A stretch of 12,353 nucleotides of DNA, taken from the NCBI GenBank assembly GCA_035283845.1, contig DATESZ010000024.1:1-12353 (forward strand), written 5' to 3'. Below the pieces are notes generated by a model. It was not told the origin of the DNA. It did no database searches and worked only from the letters and a program-made list of their open reading frames with translations. The position numbers were made by a program, and so were the translations under genes. Positions 7,967 through 12,353 of the stretch are shown in pieces. Each line of letters opens with the position of its first letter. The stretch's first letter is position 1. The DNA comes from DATESZ01 sp035283845. GTDB taxonomy: Bacteria; Desulfobacterota; Syntrophia; Syntrophales; JACQWR01.

Positions 7967-9193
7967 ATGCCGATATATGAATATCTCGCACTGGATGACA
8001 GGGGCCGTAGAATTAAAGGCGCAATTGATGCTGTAAATGCTGTTGGCGCCCGGCAGAAATTGCGGGAAAGCAGTGTCTTCCCAATCGAACTTAAGGAAAC
8101 AGGGGGCAGACACAAGGATGCAGTGGCGCGATCAGGCAACGGCGGTATTTTCGGAAAAATCAGATTCAGCGATATTGCCGTCATGACGAGACAACTGGCC
8201 ACCCTGCTGGGAGCGGGACTGCCGCTTGTACCGGCTCTGGACGTTCTTGTTTCTCAGACTAACCACCAGCAATTAAAAAATACTCTTGCCAGGATAAAGG
8301 AGGAGGTAAACGAAGGAAAGAGTCTTACCAACGGTATGTCTATTTTTCCTAAGATTTTTTCTCCCTTTTATATCAATATGGTGAAGGCCGGAGAGGCATC
8401 CGGGACGATTAATCTCGTGCTGGAAAGATTGGCCGATTTTAGTGAAAATCAACAGGCGCTCGGGACAAAAATCAGGTCTGCTTTAGCCTATCCCCTTATC
8501 ATGTTTTTCGTGGGAGCCATGGTGATCTTCTTTCTGGTAACCTTTGTAGTGCCCAATATTACCAAGATATTCGAAGAGATGCACCAGACGCTTCCCGGTA
8601 TTACGATCTTGCTTATTGCCGTGAGCAGTTTCCTGAAATCTTTCTGGTGGATAGTTCTTCTTGTCGTTATTGCCTCTTTTTTGACCGCAAGATATGCGAT
8701 TGTCAGTACTGAGCGTGGGCAGTATCTATGGGACAGGATGAAACTCAAAACGCCGCTTATTGGATCACTGAATCAGAAGATTGCCGTTGCCAGGTTCAGC
8801 CGCACTTTGGGAACATTGTTGCAAAGCGGCGTACCGCTCCTGGTGTCTCTGGAAATAGCCGCCAATGTTGTTAATAACCGTCTGATGGCGGATGCCGTAA
8901 GGCAGGCCGCAAAGGGCGTGGAGGAGGGGCAAAGTTTATCCCTTCCCTTATCGAGGAGCGGTCTCTTTCCGCCCATGGCGAGCGAAATGATTGCCGTGGG
9001 CGAGCAAAGCGGCAACGTGGAGGCGATGCTTAGCCGGATCGCCGATGCCTTTGAAAAAGAAACGGCAGCGCAAATTATGACTTTGACGTCCCTTCTGGAG
9101 CCCCTTATGATACTTGTCATGGGGTTTCTGGTTGGTTTTATCGTTGTTTCCGTGCTGTTGCCGATATTTGAAATGAACCAGTTGGTTAGATGA
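7967..9193 (+). CDS. gspF: Type II secretion system inner-membrane platform protein GspF
   Basis: At 408 residues the length is typical of the GspF/PilC family, the polytopic membrane protein that couples the secretion ATPase to pseudopilus assembly. Two copies of the cytoplasmic helical T2SSF domain are visible, about 68-190 and 271-392. Each begins with the family pattern (MTRQLATLLGAGLPL at 73-87; FSRTLGTLLQSGVPL at 277-291) and contains GE-x-SG (AGEASG 141-146; GEQSGN 345-350). Hydrophobic segments lie at about 174-196, 211-240 and 378-400. AGGTGG (7955-7960) is the ribosome binding site. Pilus-type PilC proteins share this fold, but the neighbouring gspG-type pseudopilin supports a type II secretion assignment. 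The partner ATPase (gspE) and secretin (gspD) are not in the window. Confidence 0.93.
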   Translation: MPIYEYLALDDRGRRIKGAIDAVNAVGARQKLRESSVFPIELKETGGRHKDAVARSGNGGIFGKIRFSDIAVMTRQLATLLGAGLPLVPALDVLVSQTNHQQLKNTLARIKEEVNEGKSLTNGMSIFPKIFSPFYINMVKAGEASGTINLVLERLADFSENQQALGTKIRSALAYPLIMFFVGAMVIFFLVTFVVPNITKIFEEMHQTLPGITILLIAVSSFLKSFWWIVLLVVIASFLTARYAIVSTERGQYLWDRMKLKTPLIGSLNQKIAVARFSRTLGTLLQSGVPLLVSLEIAANVVNNRLMADAVRQAAKGVEEGQSLSLPLSRSGLFPPMASEMIAVGEQSGNVEAMLSRIADAFEKETAAQIMTLTSLLEPLMILVMGFLVGFIVVSVLLPIFEMNQLVR

Positions 9194-9238
9194 AAATTAA
9201 TCATTATTCTAAAATAGCCTTAGCATAAAGGGGGAACA

Positions 9239-9685
9239 ATGGATTTCAGGATAAGGATAAATGAATGCGGTTTTACCCTGATTGAACTGATGGTGGTCAT
9301 CGTGATTCTGGGCATTCTGGCAGGTCTCATCATTCCCAGGATCATGGGAAGACCCGATGAGGCGAGAAGCGCCAAGGCAAGGTTGCAAATAGAAAGCCTG
9401 GAAACGGCATTGAAACTTTATAAATTGGACAACGGCGGCTATCCCACCACGGAACAGGGATTACGGGCTTTAGTCGAAGCTCCCACAGTTGGAGGACTCT
9501 CCAAGAGCTGGCGGCAGGGGGGGTATCTGGAAAAGGGAAATGTTCCCAAAGACCCCTGGGATCATGATTTCGTCTATGTCTCGCCAGGGACACATGCCGA
9601 TTTTGATCTCTCCTCCTTAGGGGCGGACGGTGAACCGGCGGGAGAGGGGAAAGACAAGGACATCAACAACTGGGAAGTGGATTGA
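9239..9685 (+). CDS. gspG: Type II secretion major pseudopilin GspG
   Basis: GspG builds the periplasmic pseudopilus that pushes substrates through the outer-membrane secretin. The protein has 148 residues. An 11-residue basic leader ends in CG before the prepilin peptidase site G-FTLIEL, with the conserved Glu at mature position 5 and a long hydrophobic helix (VVIVILGILAGLIIP). Family landmarks follow: ALKLYKLDNGGYPTTEQGL, a DPWxxxFxYxxPG segment, and the C-terminal Asp-rich calcium-site region beginning SLGADGEP and ending in DINNW. AAGGGGG (9228-9234) is the ribosome binding site. The gene lies 45 bases after gspF and overlaps the next gene by 4 bases. Confidence 0.96.
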   Translation: MDFRIRINECGFTLIELMVVIVILGILAGLIIPRIMGRPDEARSAKARLQIESLETALKLYKLDNGGYPTTEQGLRALVEAPTVGGLSKSWRQGGYLEKGNVPKDPWDHDFVYVSPGTHADFDLSSLGADGEPAGEGKDKDINNWEVD

Positions 9686-10194
9686 AAAGAAACGGTTACA
9701 CCCTTATAGAATTGGCCCTTGTCGTTTTCCTTCTCGGATTGATGCTTGTCCTCGCCGTGCCAAGAATTCGTGAAACATTAATCAGTGATGGTTTGAAGAC
9801 AACTGTCAGGCAGCTTGTGGGCGCCGCGAAGGAATTACGCACTGATGCAGTCCGGGAACAGTTGGATTACAAGCTTAATCTGGACGTGAGCAATAATGCC
9901 TTTTGGACCTCCGTCCAGGACATGACTACGGAAAAACTCGATGAGCAGAGAAAAAAGGCTGTTCATTTTCCGGAGGGCGTCAGGATTGCCGATGTTTCCC
10001 AGATGGGCATGGACAAGAAGTCTGATGGGGAGATATCCGTAAAATTTTATAGGCAAGGCAATATCCAACCCACGGTTATTCACCTTGTGAAGGAGCAGCG
10101 TCATTTTACCATTCTTCTTTCCCCTTTCTTGAATACCATTAAAATCTACGATAAATACGCCGATGTCACACCGGAAGGGGTGGAAAGAGACTGA
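9682..10194 (+). CDS. gspH: GspH-like minor pseudopilin
   Basis: This is a 170-residue protein with a very short prepilin leader: MKRNG, then the cleavage site before YTLIEL with Glu at mature position 5, then a hydrophobic helix (ALVVFLLGLMLVLAVP). The rest is consistent with the beta-rich periplasmic domain of GspH/FimT pseudopilins, but its sequence is poorly conserved. The start is a TTG whose last two bases overlap the gspG stop (TTGA, 9682-9685), which implies translational coupling. gspI, gspJ and gspK would normally follow but do not; the next gene is for amino-acid biosynthesis. It could also be named for a different minor pseudopilin, so the letter is less certain than the family. 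Confidence 0.8.
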   Translation: MKRNGYTLIELALVVFLLGLMLVLAVPRIRETLISDGLKTTVRQLVGAAKELRTDAVREQLDYKLNLDVSNNAFWTSVQDMTTEKLDEQRKKAVHFPEGVRIADVSQMGMDKKSDGEISVKFYRQGNIQPTVIHLVKEQRHFTILLSPFLNTIKIYDKYADVTPEGVERD

Positions 10195-10218
10195 TATTTT
10201 TTTGTCCACAAGTTTTTC

Positions 10219-10247
10219 TTGACTTCAGTTTCATCCTGTGATTGTAT
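10219..10247 (+). promoter_or_regulatory. Promoter of the DAHP synthase leader transcript
   Basis: TTGACT (10219-10224) is followed after 17 bases by TTGTAT (10242-10247). A TG at 10239-10240, one base ahead of the -10, gives the extended -10 form. Transcription would start near 10253-10254, about 27 bases before the leader-peptide ATG. Everything needed for an attenuator lies just downstream, which strengthens the call. Confidence 0.65.
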
Positions 10248-10279
10248 CCTCTAACATTTTTTAGCGAGGGTATTGATCA

Positions 10280-10372
10280 ATGGGTTTAAGTGCAACTAAT
10301 GGAAAGAACTTTAACGGCTTTTCGCACTTTTATTGCTTTCCCTTGGTCTGCCCATTGGACCCGATGAACTGA
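10280..10372 (+). CDS. Phe/Tyr-rich leader peptide of the DAHP synthase attenuator
   Basis: This short frame of 30 codons starts at ATG 10280 and ends at TGA 10370-10372. GAGGG (10266-10270) lies nine bases before the ATG and can serve as ribosome binding site. Residues 11-20 read FNGFSHFYCF: four Phe (11, 14, 17, 20, all TTT codons) and one Tyr (18, TAT). The stop is 21 bases before the first terminator hairpin. This is the layout of amino-acid-biosynthesis leader peptides such as enterobacterial PheL, where ribosome stalling at scarce aminoacyl-tRNA chooses between RNA folds. The peptide itself probably has no function after synthesis. No database comparison was made; the call rests on codon content, position and the alternative RNA pairings described for the attenuator. 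Confidence 0.75.
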   Translation: MGLSATNGKNFNGFSHFYCFPLVCPLDPMN

Positions 10373-10393
10373 GATTAAAATAATCGGGTATTT

Positions 10394-10434
10394 AAGCCAT
10401 GGGTAGGCCGAGATGGGCCGCACATGGCTTTTTT
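10394..10434 (+). terminator. First intrinsic terminator of the attenuator
   Basis: AAGCCATG (10394-10401) pairs with CATGGCTT (10423-10430). An inner GGCC/GGCC pairing (10406-10409/10416-10419) can extend the stem, and six Ts follow (10429-10434). Its 5' arm is shared with the antiterminator stem formed with 10342-10358. Confidence 0.8.
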
Positions 10435-10441
10435 GTTTATC

Positions 10442-10477
10442 AAGGCCATGGAGGCAATTCGACCATGGCTTTTTTTT
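10442..10477 (+). terminator. Second intrinsic terminator, same arm sequence as the first
   Basis: GCCATGG (10445-10451) pairs with CCATGGC (10463-10469) around an 11-base loop. The stem extends to 10 bp by pairing 10442-10444 into the T tract, and eight Ts (10470-10477) follow. Its 5' arm can instead pair with the freed 3' arm of the first terminator (10423-10431 with 10442-10450, 9 bp including one G-U), which would disable this terminator whenever the first is opened. Confidence 0.8.
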
Positions 10478-10513
10478 GACTAACCCCCATGCACGGGTCG
10501 GTCACAACGAAGG

Positions 10514-10581
10514 ATGAAAATCACCCCCACCCCTCCCTCCCCCGTCGTGGGGGAGGGATACAGGGAGGGGGGCATTTTCAT
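10514..10581. repeat. G/C-tract palindrome (REP/MITE-like cruciform) in the DAHP synthase leader
   Basis: Outer arms ATGAAAAT (10514-10521) and ATTTTCAT (10574-10581) are perfect inverted repeats. Inside them C-tracts and G-tracts pair imperfectly. The core TCCCTCCCCC (10534-10543) / GGGGGAGGGA (10549-10558) is a perfect 10-bp stem with loop GTCGT. The 68-bp element has the look of the dispersed C-rich/G-rich palindromes found between genes in many bacterial genomes. It lies after the terminators and 13 bases before the ribosome binding site, so as RNA it would form a stable hairpin in the untranslated leader. Only one copy is in the window, so dispersal is inferred. Confidence 0.7.
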
Positions 10582-10608
10582 ATAAATGGATCATAAGGAG
10601 GAATTGAC

Positions 10609-11637
10609 GTGATCATTGTTATGAAAAGAAACGCAACGGAACAGCAGGTAAATAAGGTAGTTGCCTGGATAGAATCCATGGGATACGCCGCCTATCCTTC
10701 CCGTGGAGTGGAACGGACAATTATCGGGGCTATCGGAGATGACCGGGGAAAGGCTGCCTTGAAAGCCGCGGAGTCCCTATCGGGAGTGGAAAGAACCATG
10801 CCCATTTTGAAGCCTTACAAGCTGGCAAGCAGGGAGGCGCGCGAGGAGGATACGATAATCAAAGTAGGAAATGCAACGATCGGCGGCGGGCAGTTTGTCG
10901 TAATAGCCGGCCCCTGTGCCGTGGAAGGCGAGGAGCAGATGATGGAAAGCGCCTTCGTTGTGAAAGAAGCGGGGGCACAGATTCTCAGGGGGGGCGCCTT
11001 CAAGCCGCGGACTTCCCCTTACAGCTTCCAGGGGATGGAAGAGGCAGGCCTGAAGATTCTGGAACGTGTGCGTGAAAAGACCGGCCTGCCCGTAGTTACG
11101 GAAGTCATGGGTACTGAAGATGTTGATCTGGTGGAGAAATATGCCGATATATTGCAAATCGGCGCGCGGAACGTGCAAAATTTTCCGCTTCTCAAGAAGG
11201 CGGGACAGGCGCGGAAACCGATTCTTTTGAAGCGGGGAATGATGACGACAATTGAAGAGCTGCTTATGTCGGCAGAATACATCCTCTCGTCGGGAAACGA
11301 GCAGGTGATCCTCTGTGAACGCGGTATACGCACCTTCGAAACAGCGACGAGAAATACCCTTGATCTCAGCGCCGTTCCTGTCTTGAAAGGCCTGACCCAT
11401 CTGCCAGTTATCGTAGACCCAAGCCACGCTGCTGGCCATTGGAAGTACGTGATTCCGTTGAGCAAGGCGGCTATGGCCGTAGGGGCGGATGGATTATTGG
11501 TGGAAGTGCATCCGGAGCCGGAGAAGGCCGTCTCAGACGGGTTGCAGTCTTTGAAGCCGAAAAAGTTCCACATGCTGATGGAAGAATTGAGAAATCTCGA
11601 AGCCTGCCTTCATAAGAAAGTTCAGGTTCATGCATGA
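10609..11637 (+). CDS. aroF: 3-deoxy-7-phosphoheptulonate (DAHP) synthase, class I-beta with N-terminal regulatory domain
   Basis: It condenses phosphoenolpyruvate and erythrose 4-phosphate, the first step of aromatic amino-acid biosynthesis, in the cytoplasm. Its 342 residues are close to the Thermotoga-type enzyme. Residues 1-70 form the ferredoxin-like domain (IIVMKRNATEQQV at the start) that in Thermotoga gives Tyr/Phe feedback inhibition. The catalytic barrel follows with VIAGPCAVE (98-106), LRGGAFKPRTSPYSFQG (126-142), QIGARNVQN (183-191), LKRGM (207-211), CERGIRTFE (236-244) and DPSHAAGH (270-277). Cys103, His273, Glu299 and Asp310 fit the metal ligands of the family, one residue later than those I recall for Thermotoga. 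The start is GTG, seven bases after AAGGAGG (10595-10601). Its stop overlaps the aroB start by four bases. Expression is probably controlled by the upstream Phe/Tyr attenuator. Confidence 0.95.
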   Translation: MIIVMKRNATEQQVNKVVAWIESMGYAAYPSRGVERTIIGAIGDDRGKAALKAAESLSGVERTMPILKPYKLASREAREEDTIIKVGNATIGGGQFVVIAGPCAVEGEEQMMESAFVVKEAGAQILRGGAFKPRTSPYSFQGMEEAGLKILERVREKTGLPVVTEVMGTEDVDLVEKYADILQIGARNVQNFPLLKKAGQARKPILLKRGMMTTIEELLMSAEYILSSGNEQVILCERGIRTFETATRNTLDLSAVPVLKGLTHLPVIVDPSHAAGHWKYVIPLSKAAMAVGADGLLVEVHPEPEKAVSDGLQSLKPKKFHMLMEELRNLEACLHKKVQVHA

Positions 11638-12353
11638 AGTCAATGACATTGAATCTCAAGGGGGATGGGCCAACCTCCTATGACATCCGCATCGGTTATG
11701 GCATTCTGGAACAAATTGGCCAAATCCTTACGGAACTGAATATATCCCGTCGGAATGCGCTGATAACCGATGCCAACGTTTCGGCCCTTTATGGAAAGCG
11801 GCTCCTGAGGGAATTGAAGAAGTCGGGAATGGATATCGATATGATCGAATTTCCCGCAGGGGAGGCATCAAAAAATATCAACACTGTCCTTGCCATTGTC
11901 CGGCAACTTCTTAAACTCGGCGCAGATAGAAAATCGGCGCTTATTGCTCTGGGGGGCGGCGTGGTGGGAGACATTACGGGTTTTGTCGCCTCCCTGTACA
12001 TGCGTTCCATTCCCTATATTCAGATTCCAACTACCTTGCTGGCTCAGGTGGACAGCAGTATCGGGGGGAAGACAGCAATCGATCTTGAGGAGGGGAAAAA
12101 CCTTCTGGGCGCCTTTTACCAGCCATTGGCTGTTTTGACGGATACGATCTTTTTAGAAACGCTGCCGGATGAGGAGTTTGGAAACGGCCTGAGCGAGATT
12201 GTCAAATACGGCATTATTGATCGGGAGGGGTTATTCCTCATCCTCGAAGATGAAATAACGGCCCTAAAGGGGCGTAAACGGGGCATTTTAATCAAGGTAA
12301 TTGAGATGTCCTGCAGGATTAAAAAAGCTTTGGTGGAGATTGATGAGAAGGAT
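11634..12353 (+). CDS. aroB: 3-dehydroquinate synthase AroB (C-terminus cut by window edge)
   Basis: It converts DAHP to 3-dehydroquinate, the second shikimate step, using NAD and a divalent metal. The first 240 codons are present, about two thirds of the usual length, and the frame is open to the right edge. Visible motifs are FPAGEASK (73-80), the NAD-binding GGGVVGDITGF (107-117), IPTTLLAQVDSSIGGKTAID (131-150), GKNLLGAFYQP (154-164) and NGLSEIVKYG (184-193), where Glu188 should be a metal ligand. The sequence ends at EIDEKD, just before the His-rich NFGHTxGHA metal region of the family. The start ATG overlaps the stop of the DAHP synthase gene (ATGA, 11634-11637), so the two are translationally coupled and share the upstream attenuator. 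Confidence 0.97.
   Translation, partial: MKSMTLNLKGDGPTSYDIRIGYGILEQIGQILTELNISRRNALITDANVSALYGKRLLRELKKSGMDIDMIEFPAGEASKNINTVLAIVRQLLKLGADRKSALIALGGGVVGDITGFVASLYMRSIPYIQIPTTLLAQVDSSIGGKTAIDLEEGKNLLGAFYQPLAVLTDTIFLETLPDEEFGNGLSEIVKYGIIDREGLFLILEDEITALKGRKRGILIKVIEMSCRIKKALVEIDEKD

Larger units (their letters stand above)
10278..10477 (+). promoter_or_regulatory. Transcription attenuator of the shikimate genes (alternating hairpins)
   Basis: Arms in order: arm 1 CAATGGG (10278-10284, covering the leader start), arm 2 (10342-10358), arm 3 (10394-10412), arm 4 (10423-10431), arm 5 (10442-10451) and arm 6 (10463-10472). Arm 1 pairs with CCCATTG (10351-10357) in arm 2. Arm 2 also pairs with arm 3 (10397-10412) over 16 base pairs with a single bulged T at 10356 and four G-U pairs. 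This encloses a separate 7-bp hairpin, ACCCGAT/ATCGGGT (10359-10365/10383-10389). The 2:3 stem is incompatible with the 3:4 terminator. A ribosome stalled at the first Phe codons (10310-10321) leaves arm 2 free, so 2:3 forms and transcription continues. A ribosome reaching the stop at 10372 covers arm 2, so the terminator forms. The pairings are visible in the sequence; the regulation is inferred from the known pheA/trp mechanism. Confidence 0.7.

Noticed and set aside
10165..10203. CACC/GGTG near the gspH stop followed by a run of Ts, considered as a terminator for the gsp genes
   Set aside because: The stem is only 4 bp and is separated from the T run by more than ten bases. It is not a convincing intrinsic terminator.
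10272..10281. Perfect 10-bp palindrome ATTGATCAAT just after the leader promoter, considered as a repressor operator
   Set aside because: It is short and A/T-rich, so likely by chance. Part of it serves as ribosome-binding-site spacer and attenuator arm 1, and no regulator gene is nearby.
10359..10389. CTGAGAT in a hairpin loop, reminiscent of the TPP riboswitch
   Set aside because: The other conserved TPP aptamer segments are absent, and the hairpin is better explained as part of the attenuator leader.
10254..10434. Roughly 180-base structured transcript considered as 6S RNA or a T-box leader
   Set aside because: The 5' and 3' ends do not form the long 6S closing stem, there is no T-box consensus sequence, and the aromatic-codon-rich frame with an antiterminator explains the region better.
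10777..11439. 220-codon minus-strand open frame inside the DAHP synthase gene
   Set aside because: It is a shadow of a strongly conserved enzyme; its product has no family features.

Overview
The window looks like a chromosomal stretch from a Gram-negative bacterium of the deltaproteobacterial type (Desulfobacterota; a Syntrophales-like relative is my guess). This is inferred from three things: a type II secretion/pseudopilus gene set, an EF-G of the mitochondrial-EFG1-like kind known from spirochaetes, planctomycetes and deltaproteobacteria, and a Thermotoga/Bacillus-type (class I-beta) DAHP synthase. There are no insertion sequences, CRISPR arrays or phage genes.

Layout. (1) Positions 1-4662, minus strand: one uninterrupted reading frame of 1554 codons, cut by the left edge. 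It encodes a very large exported protein with a signal peptide, Ig-like/SbsA-like middle regions and at least seven carboxypeptidase-regulatory-like beta-sandwich repeats. A near-consensus sigma-70 promoter lies just upstream. (2) Positions 4817-4996: a self-contained tRNA-Ala(GGC) unit with promoter, tRNA and terminator. The tRNA departs from the norm in its T-loop and 3' end. (3) Positions 5073-10194, plus strand: fusA (EF-G), a small P-loop ATPase of unknown role, then gspF, gspG and a gspH-like pseudopilin. Spacing is short, and the last two genes overlap by 4 bases. The remaining secretion genes are not here. (4) Positions 10195-10608: an intergenic region that is a regulatory leader. (5) Positions 10609-12353: DAHP synthase followed, with a 4-base ATGA overlap, by aroB (cut by the right edge). 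These are the first two steps of the shikimate pathway.

The best discovery candidate is the leader of the DAHP synthase gene. It holds a sigma-70 promoter with extended -10 element, a 30-residue leader peptide carrying four Phe and one Tyr codon within ten codons, and two intrinsic terminators in a row. A 16-bp (one bulge) alternative stem would break the first terminator. This is the full anatomy of ribosome-mediated transcription attenuation by Phe/Tyr supply, as in enterobacterial pheA, but placed on the shikimate entry enzyme. The arms can also pair in a chain (1:2, 3:4, 5:6 = off; 2:3, 4:5 = on). In that scheme relief of the first terminator automatically removes the second: a coupled double attenuator. 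All pairings were found by eye; no folding or database search was run.

How the genes work together: the shikimate pair is probably controlled at two levels, by transcription attenuation and by feedback through the N-terminal domain of DAHP synthase. The gsp genes would contribute an inner-membrane platform and pseudopilins to a secretion machine encoded mostly elsewhere. The giant exported protein could be a surface or secreted product, but nothing here links it to that machine directly.
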